Source of the DNA: Thioalkalivibrio sp. | GTDB taxonomy: Bacteria; Pseudomonadota; Gammaproteobacteria; Ectothiorhodospirales; Ectothiorhodospiraceae | DNA: 44,946 nucleotides | NCBI GenBank assembly: GCA_007692435.1 | Contig: RECA01000094.1 | Location: 1 to 44,946, forward strand | Direction of reading: 5' to 3' | Notes under the pieces: model-generated | Seen by the model: the letters and a program-made list of their open reading frames with translations, nothing else | Told to the model about the DNA's origin: nothing | The model's database searches: none | Shown: positions 1 to 9,281 of the stretch, piece after piece | Layout: each line of letters begins with the position of its first letter | Position numbering within the stretch: the first letter of the stretch is position 1 | Program-made: the position numbers and the translations under genes

Positions 1-118
1 CTACGGTGCTGAACCTGGCCCCCGTGGGAGGCGAGCCCTCTCGGCGATTCCGGCGTCGGGGCATGTCGCCCAGGGGGCTGGCCTCCTACGGTGCTGGACC
101 CTGCCCCCGTGGGAGGCG
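1..118. repeat. Two copies of a ~35-bp hairpin-forming repeat (CCTCCTACGGTGCTG..CCCCCGTGGGAGGCG)
   Basis: ctacggtgctgaacctggcccccgtgggaggcg (1-33) and cctcctacggtgctggaccctgcccccgtgggaggcg (82-118); the ends CCTCCTACGG/CCGTGGGAGG are inverted repeats. Confidence 0.7.
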
Positions 119-125
119 CGCTGAT

Positions 126-878
126 TCAGAAATTGAGGCCCATCTCGAAGCCGATCACCGAGTCGGGGGAACCCTCGCCACCCTGGAAATCGAGGCGGTC
201 GCTCAGCCAGTCGCGCGAGGAGCCGAACCCGTAGTCGTCGTAGAAGAGACTCAGGGACATCTCGGTCTGGTTGCTGAAACGCAACCTGCTGTCGAGGCTG
301 AGGTAGCCAGCGCTGCGCGAGGTATCGCCCCGGTGGCCATGGAAGGCGCTGACGGCATCCGGCTCGCCCACCAGCGGATGGCGCAGGCCGACGCGCACCC
401 GGCTGTGCAGGTTGCCGGTCTGGTAGGTCGGACCGGTGCTGAAATCGGTCACCACGAAACGGCTGCTTCCGGAGAAGGCGTCATCGGGGAACCAGGCCTC
501 CGCGTCCCCGGATGAACCCAGCCCGAGGCCCACGTCGAAACCGTAACCGAAACCGGTGCTGCCGAAGTGCTGGATGAACCCGCCCCGGGTCTCGAGCGCG
601 CGATCGGCGCCCCCCGGGCTGCTCACCGAGGGCATCCGCATGGAGCGCACCTCGATGTTGAGCTCCCGGCCCCGCTGCACGTCGTTGCGGAACCCCGGAC
701 GGAGGCTGTCGGCTCCCGAAAAGACATCGAGCGTCGACAGGGCGTCCTGCCCGGGGGTGTAGGAGAGTTCGTACAACGAGCGGGTATCCGCATGCAGCGG
801 GGACAGCAATAGCGCAACCGGGACGGCGACAAGCGCCGCGCACCCCGCCATCCTGCCCATTTCGCGCCATACGTTCAT
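126..878 (-). CDS. Putative outer-membrane beta-barrel protein with signal peptide
   Basis: N-terminal hydrophobic leader (GCAALVAVPVALLLSPLHA), alternating beta-like segments, C-terminal aromatic residue (EMGLNF). Confidence 0.5.
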   Translation of the reverse strand: MNVWREMGRMAGCAALVAVPVALLLSPLHADTRSLYELSYTPGQDALSTLDVFSGADSLRPGFRNDVQRGRELNIEVRSMRMPSVSSPGGADRALETRGGFIQHFGSTGFGYGFDVGLGLGSSGDAEAWFPDDAFSGSSRFVVTDFSTGPTYQTGNLHSRVRVGLRHPLVGEPDAVSAFHGHRGDTSRSAGYLSLDSRLRFSNQTEMSLSLFYDDYGFGSSRDWLSDRLDFQGGEGSPDSVIGFEMGLNF

Positions 879-943
879 ATTCGCTCTCCCGGCATGTCCA
901 GTGCTGTCCGAGGCCGATAGCTATCTAATCGTATAGACCATTA

Positions 944-1288
944 TCAGCCAGGTGGCCAGGACAAGTTGCGTCCACCCAACACGTGCAGATGGATATGATA
1001 CACCGATTGCCCCCCTCCGTGACCACAGTTCATCACCGTTCGGTAACCTTTTTCTTCCAGATCCAGCTTCCGTGCGACTTCGGCGCCTGCCAGCATCACG
1101 TCTCCCAGCACCTCCCGATCCTCCGGCGCCGTGTCGTCGAGCGTGGCGATGTGCCGGCGTGGAATCACCAGCGCGTGCTGGGGCGCGACCGGGTTCAGGT
1201 CGTGGAACGCGAGCACCGACTCGGTCTCCAGGATGATCCGCGGCTCCATCTCGCCGGCCGCGATACGGCAGAATACGCAATCGGTCAT
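944..1288 (-). CDS. HIT family protein (HINT-like)
   Basis: MTDCVFCRIAAGE...QSVYHIHLHVLGGRNLSWPPG; HxHxH histidine triad; start taken at internal ATG. Confidence 0.93.
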   Translation of the reverse strand: MTDCVFCRIAAGEMEPRIILETESVLAFHDLNPVAPQHALVIPRRHIATLDDTAPEDREVLGDVMLAGAEVARKLDLEEKGYRTVMNCGHGGGQSVYHIHLHVLGGRNLSWPPG

Positions 1289-1343
1289 TGGGTAGGTCTC
1301 CCGGCTGTCAGGCCCGCAGGCTTCGGGGCCAGTGAGTGGTCCG

Positions 1344-1934
1344 TCAGTAATCGCGGCGACCGGACAGCGCGTGCGCGAGCGTCCCGGCATCGAGGTACTC
1401 GAGCTCTCCGCCCGTCGGCACCCCCTGCGCGATCCGCGTGGCCCGGACGCCGTGGCGCGCGGCCATCTCGGCAATGTAGTGCGCGGTCACCTCACCCTCG
1501 ACGGAGGCGTTCGTCGCCAGAATGAGTTCCCGGACGGCACCGTCCTGCAGCCGCTTTTCGAGCCGGTCGAGGCCGAGATCCCCGGGACCGATACCGTCCA
1601 GCGGCGACAGCCGGCCGAGCAGCACGTGAAACAGTCCCCGGAAGTCGGTCGCCGATTCGATCGCCAGCACGTCGCCGGGGGTCTCGACCACGCAGATGAT
1701 CCCGGCGTCCCGCCCGGTGTCGAGGCACCGTGCGCAGGTCTCCGCGGCCGTCAGCGTGCGGCACACGGAACAGTGGCCGACCGTATCGACCGCCGACACC
1801 AGCGCTGCCGCCAGGCGCCGCGCACCGGCTCGGTCGCGTTCGAGAAGGTGCAGCGCCATCCGGCGCGCCGACTTCGCGCCAACGCCGGGAAGACAGCGCA
1901 GGGCGGCGATCAGTTCGTCGAGGACCGCTTCCAC
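1344..1934 (-). CDS. recR: Recombination protein RecR
   Basis: [20 protein letters not shown], zinc-finger [16 protein letters not shown], Toprim region; syntenic with ybaB-dnaX. Confidence 0.96.
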   Translation of the reverse strand: MEAVLDELIAALRCLPGVGAKSARRMALHLLERDRAGARRLAAALVSAVDTVGHCSVCRTLTAAETCARCLDTGRDAGIICVVETPGDVLAIESATDFRGLFHVLLGRLSPLDGIGPGDLGLDRLEKRLQDGAVRELILATNASVEGEVTAHYIAEMAARHGVRATRIAQGVPTGGELEYLDAGTLAHALSGRRDY

Positions 1935-1965
1935 AGGGCGCCGCCCCTGCCGTGGCGCAGCCGCC

Positions 1966-2292
1966 TCAGAACGGCAGTTTCATGCCGGCGGGAAGACCCA
2001 TGCCCTCGGTAAGACCGGCCATGCGCTCCTGGGCAGCCGCCTCCGCCTTGTGCACCGCGTCGTTGATCGCCGCGGCGACCAGGTCCTCGATCATGTCGCG
2101 GTCGTCCTCGAACAGGCTCGGATCGATGTTCACGCGGCGCACCTCGTGCTTGCCGGTCATCACCACCCGTACCAGTCCGCCGCCGGCCTGGCCGTCGACC
2201 TCCATGTTGGCCAGTTCCGACTGCACCTTCTGCATGTCTTCCTGCATCTTCTGGGCCTGCTTCATCAAGCCGCCCAAGCCACCCTTCATCAT
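1966..2292 (-). CDS. ybaB: YbaB/EbfC nucleoid-associated protein
   Basis: [41 protein letters not shown]; gene order dnaX-ybaB-recR. Confidence 0.95.
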   Translation of the reverse strand: MMKGGLGGLMKQAQKMQEDMQKVQSELANMEVDGQAGGGLVRVVMTGKHEVRRVNIDPSLFEDDRDMIEDLVAAAINDAVHKAEAAAQERMAGLTEGMGLPAGMKLPF

Positions 2293-2345
2293 CGCTGTTC
2301 GCTCCTGATCATCTGACTGCCTGTGCTGGATAGCGCCCGGGCCGG

Positions 2346-4214
2346 TCAGCGCACGGGCTGGTCGACCGTCCCGGCACCGTCGCCGTGATCGACCAGCTGC
2401 ACCCGGGCAACCTCGGCCCCGAAGGTTTCACGCAATGCCGTGATCACCGGGTCGGCCCGGACCTCGGACTCGGCCCTAGCCTGACGTTCCGCCGCCTCCG
2501 CCGCAAGCCGGGCCGCGGGCGTGTTCGCGGACGCCTCGCTCTGCTCCCGCAACTCCAGGCGGATCTCATCGCCGAGGGCCTGCGCAAGTGCCTCGGTCAG
2601 CCGCGCGAGGCCGCGGCCCGTGCACAGCATGCGGTGCGCGGGCTGGACCGCGATCACGACCCGTTGCCGGTCATGTTCGACCAGGTCCGCGTTCAGCGCG
2701 AGTTCCCGGGTCGGGCCGGGGTTCAGGGAATGCGCGAAGGCGTGCCAGTCCAGCGGCGCCGGCTCCGCGACCCGGCCGGCGGCCGGGTCGACGGCCGCCG
2801 CGCGCGGCTGCACCGGTGAATGCACCGGCGACTGTACCGGCGGATCCGGCACGGGCGCGGCAACCTGCGGCCGGCGGCTGCCCTGCCCCGCGGTGTCCCG
2901 GGGCTCCCGGCCGGACGCAACCGGACTGGCGGCGCCACCCGGCCCGGCCGGTGCGGGCGGTTCCGGGGCCCGCGTCGACGGGCGCGCAGCGGCGTTCCCG
3001 CGGGCCGCGGTATCCGGCCGCGCCCGCTCGGGGGCCGGGCGTTCGGCGCGGGGTCCGCGCCCGGGGGCGCCGGAATCCCTGGACGGCGGCGCCTCGGGCC
3101 GAAAGGCAAGGACGCGCAGCAGTGTCATCTCGACGCCGATGCGCGGGTCCGGCGCGTGCGGCAGGTCGCGCCGCCCGTGAAGCAGGATCTGATAGGCGAG
3201 CTGGATGTCCTCCGGTGCCTCGCGCGCGGCCGCCTCACGCTGCCACGCGGCGAGCCCGTCATCGGCTGCGAGCCCTTCATCGGGACCGGCTTCGGATCCG
3301 GTCGCCGCGGGATCGCGTGCCACGGCCTGGCGCACTGCCACCGTGTGCACGAGCGACGCGAGCGCGTCGAGCAGCCGCGGCCAGTCGGGCGCGAGGGCAT
3401 CCAGTTCGGCCAGGATTTCGAGCAGGCGCGGCCCGTCACCGGCCCAGGCGGCGTCGAGGAGCTCGGTCAGTCGTTGCCGCGGCAGCAGCCCGATCATGTC
3501 GCAGATCTCGGCCTCCGTGAGCCCCTCGCCGGAATAGGCGATCGCCTGCTCGGTGAGACTGAGCGCATCCCGCATGCTGCCCTCGGCCGCCTCGGCAAGC
3601 CGCAGCAGGGCACCGGGCTCGGCGGGAATCGCCTCGGCCGCGAGAACGGCCTCGAGGTATTCCGCCATCATCGCCGCCGACATCGGCTTCAGGTTGAACT
3701 GCAGGCAGCGGGACAGGACGGTGACGGGCAGCTTCTGCGGGTCGGTGGTCGCCAGCAGGAACTTCACGTGGTCCGGCGGCTCCTCGAGCGTCTTCAACAG
3801 GGCGTTGAAGCTCTTCTCGGAGAGCATGTGGACCTCGTCGATCAGGTAGACCTTGAAGCGGCCGGACACCGGCGCGTAGGACACGTTGTCCAGCAGTTCA
3901 CGGGTGTCGTCCACGCGGGTGCGGGAGGCCGCGTCGACCTCGATCAGGTCGAGATGCCGTCCCTCCGCGATCTCCGTGCAGGACCGGCACTTCCCGCAGG
4001 GCGTCGCGGTGACCCCGGTCTCGCAGTTCAGGCAGCGGGCCAGGATGCGGGCGACCGTGGTCTTGCCGACACCCCGGGTGCCGGAGAAGAGGTAGGCGTG
4101 ATGCAGCCGGTTGCCGTTCAGCGCATTCACCAGCGCCCGCACCACGTGGGGCTGCCCGACCATGTCCTCGAATCGTCCCGGGCGCCACTTTCGGGCCAGC
4201 ACCTGATGTGTCAT
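2346..4214 (-). CDS. dnaX: DNA polymerase III subunit gamma/tau
   Basis: [28 protein letters not shown], Walker [11 protein letters not shown], Cys4 zinc module; start chosen at MTHQ. Confidence 0.96.
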   Translation of the reverse strand: MTHQVLARKWRPGRFEDMVGQPHVVRALVNALNGNRLHHAYLFSGTRGVGKTTVARILARCLNCETGVTATPCGKCRSCTEIAEGRHLDLIEVDAASRTRVDDTRELLDNVSYAPVSGRFKVYLIDEVHMLSEKSFNALLKTLEEPPDHVKFLLATTDPQKLPVTVLSRCLQFNLKPMSAAMMAEYLEAVLAAEAIPAEPGALLRLAEAAEGSMRDALSLTEQAIAYSGEGLTEAEICDMIGLLPRQRLTELLDAAWAGDGPRLLEILAELDALAPDWPRLLDALASLVHTVAVRQAVARDPAATGSEAGPDEGLAADDGLAAWQREAAAREAPEDIQLAYQILLHGRRDLPHAPDPRIGVEMTLLRVLAFRPEAPPSRDSGAPGRGPRAERPAPERARPDTAARGNAAARPSTRAPEPPAPAGPGGAASPVASGREPRDTAGQGSRRPQVAAPVPDPPVQSPVHSPVQPRAAAVDPAAGRVAEPAPLDWHAFAHSLNPGPTRELALNADLVEHDRQRVVIAVQPAHRMLCTGRGLARLTEALAQALGDEIRLELREQSEASANTPAARLAAEAAERQARAESEVRADPVITALRETFGAEVARVQLVDHGDGAGTVDQPVR

Positions 4215-4256
4215 CGGCTCCTGCAGTCCTCGGTTCACCCCGCAGGGTCATGCAAG

Positions 4257-4371
<115 letters not shown>

Positions 4372-4639
4372 ATAACGCTGTACCTGGGAAACCAGGCGAA
4401 CGGGGAAGGTTCCCGCTTTCGCAGGCTGCCGTCAACCGGGACGACGCGCCCGACCGCCTGCAACGCGGCCCCGACGGACCGATCCCGCCGGATCCATGAT
4501 TCGTTCCAGACTATGGGACCCATTCAATCATTCGATTGGCCATATCGCGACACGGGCCTTAACCTTGGTCGCGATTGCAGCCGAGGCTGCCCGACAGCAT
4601 TCATCCAGCCAACGATTCACTACAGCAAGGAGATCTTCA

Positions 4640-5386
4640 ATGAACCTGCAAGCACGAGAAGGACAGCGCGTACCCGAGGTCATGTTCCGTTGCCGGAAGG
4701 ACAACGAGTGGAACGACATCCGCGCCCACGACATCTTCGCCGGCCGCAACGTGGTGGTCTTCGCCCTCCCCGGCGCCTTCACCCCGACCTGCTCCTCGGC
4801 GCACCTGCCGCGCTACAACGAGCTGGCACCCGTATTCCAGGCCCACGGCATCGACGAGATCGTCTGCGTGTCGGTGAACGACGGCTTCGTGATGGAGGCC
4901 TGGCAGGCCGACCAGGGTGCGGACAGCGTCACCTTCCTGGCCGACGGCAACGGGGAGTTCACCGCGGGCATGGGCATGCTCGTGGACAAGTCGGACCTCG
5001 GCTTCGGCAAGCGCTCCTGGCGCTACTCCATGCTGGTGCGCGACGGGGTCATCGAAAAGCAGTTCATCGAGCCGGACGAGCCCGGCGACCCCTTCGTCGT
5101 CTCCGACGCGGACACCATGCTCGAACACCTCGCCCCGAATGCCTCGCGCCCGAAGGACGTGGTGCTGTTCACCAAGCCGGGCTGCCCGTACTGCAAGGCG
5201 GCGAAGGAAGACCTGCAGCAGGCCGGCATGGACTTCGAGGAGATCGTGCTCGGCCGCGACACCACCCTGCGCGGGCTGCGCGGCGCCACCGGGGCGATGA
5301 CCGTGCCCCAGGTCTTCATCGCGGGACACCGGATCGGTGGCTCGGAAGACCTGAAGGCCTGGCTGGTGGAGCGCCCGGCCGCCTGA
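4640..5386 (+). CDS. Peroxiredoxin-glutaredoxin hybrid protein (glutathione/glutathione-amide-dependent peroxidase, GarA-like)
   Basis: Prx5-type [14 protein letters not shown] followed by glutaredoxin [16 protein letters not shown] at 4640 after AAGGAG. Confidence 0.93.
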   Translation: MNLQAREGQRVPEVMFRCRKDNEWNDIRAHDIFAGRNVVVFALPGAFTPTCSSAHLPRYNELAPVFQAHGIDEIVCVSVNDGFVMEAWQADQGADSVTFLADGNGEFTAGMGMLVDKSDLGFGKRSWRYSMLVRDGVIEKQFIEPDEPGDPFVVSDADTMLEHLAPNASRPKDVVLFTKPGCPYCKAAKEDLQQAGMDFEEIVLGRDTTLRGLRGATGAMTVPQVFIAGHRIGGSEDLKAWLVERPAA

Positions 5387-5494
5387 ACCCGCCGTGCCCG
5401 GTACGTTAGAATCCGGGCACGACCCCAACTCATCACTTGCGGGCGCCCCGTCTACCGGGGCGCATCCGCGTTCGGAAACTGAACAGGAGCCATC

Positions 5495-6886
5495 ATGGAA
5501 CAGTACGACATCCTCGTGATCGGCGGGGGCAGCGGCGGTCTGGCGGTAGCCGAACGGGCCGCGGAACACGGTGCCCGTGTCGCCGTCTTTGACCCGAGGC
5601 CCCTCGGTGGAACCTGCGTGAACCAGGGCTGCGTACCGAAGAAGCTGACGTGGTACGCGTCCCATCACATGAGCCACGCCCGCCACGCCCATGAGTTCGG
5701 TGCGGATGTCGAGGTCCGGGGCCTGCGCTATGCAGACCTGGTGCAGCAGCGCCACGACTTCCTCCGGATGCTGAACGACTACTGGTCCGGCTACCTCGAG
5801 CGGCTCGGGGTCCACCATGTGACCGAGCGGGCCGAACTGGTCGATGCCCGCACCGTGTCCGCCGGCGGCCGGGAGTACCGCGGCGAACGGGTGGTCATCG
5901 CGACCGGCGGCGAACCGATCGTGCCGCGCATGCCGGGACACGAACTCGGGGCCACCTCCGATGACTTCTTCCAGTGGGATGACCTGCCTCGATCCATCGC
6001 CATCATCGGCGCGGGGTACATCGGCCTGGAGATGGCCGGCATGCTGCGCTCCTTCGGCGTCGACGTAACGGTCATCGCGATGGAGGACCGGGTGCTCGAG
6101 ATGTTCGACCCGATGGTCAGCCACGTGCTCGAGCGCCACATGGAGGAACAGGGGATCGCGCGGCACCTCGGTGCGACGGTCACGGGTCTCGAGGGGACGC
6201 CGGGCGCGATCACCGTGCATGCCGGCGAGGGCCAGGGCCACGGTCCGTTCGAACGCGTGCTGTGGGCCGTGGGTCGACGCCCCAAGACCCGCGACCTCGG
6301 CCTCGACGCCGCCGGTGTCGAGATCCTGCCGAATGGCGTCGTTCCGGTGAACGAGTGGCAGGAGACCAGTGCTCCGGGCGTATTCGCGCTCGGCGACATC
6401 ATCGGCAAGGCGCCGCTGACGCCCGTGGCGATCGCGGCGGGACGCCGGCTGGCCGATCACTGGCTGGCGCCGGAGCGCAACCCCGTGCCGGTGGACTACG
6501 CGCAGATCCCGACCGTCACCTTCACCCATCCGCCCACGGGCGGTGTCGGCATGACCGAGCCCGCGGCAGTGCAGGCGTTCGGCGACACGGTGCGCGTCTA
6601 CGAGACCGAGTTCGGCGGTCTCGCCCGGGCCTTCGCGAAGGGGGACGTGGCACCGGTGGCGATGAAGCTGATCTGCGCGGGCGAGGACGAGCGCGTGGTC
6701 GGCATCCACATGGTCGGGGACGAGGTCGACGAGATGCTGCAGGGATTCGCGGTCGCGGTGCGCATGGGCGCGACCAAGCGCGACTTCGACCTTACCATCC
6801 CGCTGCATCCCACCAGTGCGGAGGAACTGGTGACGCTGAAGGTGGCGCGCCCCGGGCAGATGGACCCGATCGCCAACGCCGCCTGA
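5495..6886 (+). CDS. Glutathione reductase family flavoprotein (possibly glutathione amide reductase, GarB-like)
   Basis: GGTCVNQGCVPKKL redox motif, two Rossmann motifs (VIGGGSGG, IIGAGYIGLE), C-terminal HPTSAEE. Confidence 0.9.
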   Translation: MEQYDILVIGGGSGGLAVAERAAEHGARVAVFDPRPLGGTCVNQGCVPKKLTWYASHHMSHARHAHEFGADVEVRGLRYADLVQQRHDFLRMLNDYWSGYLERLGVHHVTERAELVDARTVSAGGREYRGERVVIATGGEPIVPRMPGHELGATSDDFFQWDDLPRSIAIIGAGYIGLEMAGMLRSFGVDVTVIAMEDRVLEMFDPMVSHVLERHMEEQGIARHLGATVTGLEGTPGAITVHAGEGQGHGPFERVLWAVGRRPKTRDLGLDAAGVEILPNGVVPVNEWQETSAPGVFALGDIIGKAPLTPVAIAAGRRLADHWLAPERNPVPVDYAQIPTVTFTHPPTGGVGMTEPAAVQAFGDTVRVYETEFGGLARAFAKGDVAPVAMKLICAGEDERVVGIHMVGDEVDEMLQGFAVAVRMGATKRDFDLTIPLHPTSAEELVTLKVARPGQMDPIANAA

Positions 6887-6979
6887 ACCCTGACGTGGCC
6901 GGGGGTCGCAGCCGCGCCCCCGGTGCTTCCGGCCCCGGGCACCCGGCGCGGGTACCGCAAGGAAGCCGCCGCGTTGACC

Positions 6980-7948
6980 TCAGCTCCACTCGATCACGTC
7001 CGCCAGCGGCCGGCGCGGGGCCGGAGAGAGTCTGTAGGGGGCATAGCCGAGGCGCAGCAGGATCTGGGGCAGACCCTCTCCACCCACCAGTTCGCTCACC
7101 TGGCCACGCAGGGAGCCGATCTGGATCGGCTGGTTCAGGTAGGAGGCGCGCAGGCCGAAACTGCAGCCGACCAGCAGCACGCGCTGCAGCGCCTGCCCTG
7201 CCGCAAGCCAGTGCCGCGGGCCGTCGCCGTCGGTGCCGAGCACCGCCAGAAGCGGCGAGTTCTCCGCGAGCTCGCGATCCTTCGAAGCCACGCCGCCGCC
7301 CATGTTGAAGTTGCGCACCACCATCTGGGCGACCGGAGCGGTGAAGGCGGAGACGGTCAGTCCGTCGCCCTCCGATCGCGTGTGCATCCACGCGGCAAGT
7401 TCCCGGCGCCATTCCGGATCGCTCCACTGCAGCGCATCGGCCTCGACCACCAGCTCCACCGCGCGCCGGCGGCGTTCGTCGCTGACCAGCGGGCGCAGCC
7501 ATGCGCCCTCGGCCGCGGCGGCCTCCACCATCGCATCGACGGCCTCCTGCTCAACCGCACGCGACTCGAAGCGCGTCCTGCACGTTCGCCGCTCTTCGAT
7601 GAACTGGGCCAGATCCGCCTCGGGTACACGTTCGGCGGTATCGCGGGTAATCGCCACCCGGGACAGCCAGTCGGGCTCCTCGGGGTCCGGCAGCAGCCGG
7701 TTCTCCACCTGGAAATCGCGGTCGGCGGCCGCCAGCAGCAGGTTCAGCAAGGCGCAGCCGCAACTGATGGTGAGTTCCCGTCCATCGGGATCGTTGACCG
7801 GCAATGCCCGCGTCCGGTCCGCAAGCAGGTCCACGTAGGGTTCCCCGAGCAGGAAGAACCAGGGCTGGCTGTTGTGGCTGGATGGCGCCATGACCGCCCT
7901 GCCCACCAGATCGACGGCCTGTTCGCTCCAGTTGGGTGCCTCTGCCAT
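6980..7948 (-). CDS. Acg-type nitroreductase-fold flavoprotein
   Basis: APSSHNSQPWFFLL near N terminus, RR.CRTRFESRAV, C-terminal LLRLGYAP; start at MAEAPNW. Confidence 0.7.
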   Translation of the reverse strand: MAEAPNWSEQAVDLVGRAVMAPSSHNSQPWFFLLGEPYVDLLADRTRALPVNDPDGRELTISCGCALLNLLLAAADRDFQVENRLLPDPEEPDWLSRVAITRDTAERVPEADLAQFIEERRTCRTRFESRAVEQEAVDAMVEAAAAEGAWLRPLVSDERRRRAVELVVEADALQWSDPEWRRELAAWMHTRSEGDGLTVSAFTAPVAQMVVRNFNMGGGVASKDRELAENSPLLAVLGTDGDGPRHWLAAGQALQRVLLVGCSFGLRASYLNQPIQIGSLRGQVSELVGGEGLPQILLRLGYAPYRLSPAPRRPLADVIEWS

Positions 7949-8112
7949 CGCCACTCCCCCGCCACCCGCAAGCGTTCCGGCCGGGATGAATCGTCCCGGG
8001 GAACGCGAATGGTTCAACCCTGTGCCCGCATGGCGGGCCCGTCACCTCTACAGTCTAGTCGGTTCGGCAGAAACTGCGCGGGGTGACGGCCGCACCGGCG
8101 CCCAAAGGGACC

Positions 8113-8159
8113 GGGGCGTCTGCATCTGCCGACTCCGGACCGGCAGGTGCAGACGCCCC
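8113..8159. terminator. Strong 19-bp-stem hairpin, possible terminator
   Basis: GGGGCGTCTGCATCTGCCG (8113-8131) and CGGCAGGTGCAGACGCCCC (8141-8159) pair with one G-T wobble across a 9-nt loop. Confidence 0.6.
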
Positions 8160-8219
8160 GCAACGGCCGCCGGCGCGCGTTCGGGCACGCGCGCCGACCA
8201 TCCTGCGGGGCACAGGCCT

Positions 8220-8336
8220 TCAGCCCTCACGGCAGCCTCCGAGGGGACAGTCGTTACGGAAGATGAGGTGCAGGATCAGGCCAACGATCGCGGCGGTCGC
8301 GCCAAGGCCCAGCAGGGTAAGATTGTCGAAGTACAT
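8220..8336 (-). CDS. Small single-TM protein, 38 aa (MYFDNLTLLGLGATAAIVGLILHLIFRNDCPLGGCREG)
   Basis: Manual translation; GGAGAAAGG ribosome-binding site just upstream of ATG; absent from the ORF track because of its length. Confidence 0.6.
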   Translation of the reverse strand: MYFDNLTLLGLGATAAIVGLILHLIFRNDCPLGGCREG

Positions 8337-8549
8337 GTCCTTTCTCCAAGAGTCATATCGTTAACGGTCGAATGCGCAGGGCAACCATCGCCGGCCGCCG
8401 CTGGAGCCCGCAGCTTGCGGGCAGCGTGAGCCGGTACGATGGGGTCTTGTGCGCAGGGTGAAAGATACCGAAGGCGTGTTACACGCGAATTTCCTGATAT
8501 GCTGATTTTGTAACAGTGTGTTTCAGCGCGGCACACGCGGAAGGCAGCC

Positions 8550-9281
8550 ATGGAGACGACCATCACCGCCCGAATCCTGCTCGTCGATGACGACCCGGGC
8601 CTGCGTGAACTGCTCACCCGTTACCTCGAGGAGCAGGGATTCGAGGTCGTGGCCGTCCGGGACGGTGCGGACATGGATGTCGAACTGTCGAAGCAGTCCT
8701 TCGACCTGCTGATCCTGGACGTGATGCTGCCTGGAGAGGACGGCCTGTCGGTGCTGCGGAGGGTCGTCAACAGGCAGTCCCTGCCCGTGATCATGGTCTC
8801 CGCGCGCGGCGAGGACATCGACCGCATCGTGGGGCTGGAGGTCGGCGCGGACGACTACCTGGCCAAGCCGTTCAACCCGCGGGAGCTGCTCGCCCGTGTG
8901 CGGGCGGTGCTCCGGCGACGTTCGTCGGCATCGGTGTCGGCAGACGAGCAGGCACCGGAAGGCCTGCACCGCTTCGGCCCCTTCGAGCTGCACCTGCCGT
9001 CCCAGCGCCTGCTGCGCGACGGCCAGGACGTGTCCCTGACCGGTGGCGAGTTCACCCTGCTCCGCGTGCTGGTCGAACACCCGCAGCGGGTGCTCGACCG
9101 CAATACCCTGCTGGACCTCATCAAGGGCTACGAGCACCAGCCCTATGATCGCAGCATCGATGTCCGGGTCGCGCGCCTGCGGCGCAAGATCGAGGACGAC
9201 CCCGGCAACCCGCGCTTCATCCGCACCATCTGGGGTCGGGGCTATCTCTTTGCCCCCAACGGTAACGGCACCAGCGCATGA
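8550..9281 (+). CDS. ompR: OmpR-family response regulator
   Basis: ILLVDDDPGLRELLTRYL receiver, DLLILDVMLPGEDG, wHTH RLRRKIEDDPGNPRFIRTIWGRGYLF. Confidence 0.92.
   Translation: METTITARILLVDDDPGLRELLTRYLEEQGFEVVAVRDGADMDVELSKQSFDLLILDVMLPGEDGLSVLRRVVNRQSLPVIMVSARGEDIDRIVGLEVGADDYLAKPFNPRELLARVRAVLRRRSSASVSADEQAPEGLHRFGPFELHLPSQRLLRDGQDVSLTGGEFTLLRVLVEHPQRVLDRNTLLDLIKGYEHQPYDRSIDVRVARLRRKIEDDPGNPRFIRTIWGRGYLFAPNGNGTSA

Noticed and set aside
2346-4214. Programmed frameshift in dnaX (E. coli-type A AAA AAG)
   Set aside because: I saw no A-rich slippery heptamer on the coding strand in this GC-rich gene.
4637-6808. 723-aa minus-strand ORF
   Set aside because: Antisense shadow of the Prx-Grx and reductase genes; His/Asp/Arg-rich composition typical of high-GC antisense frames.
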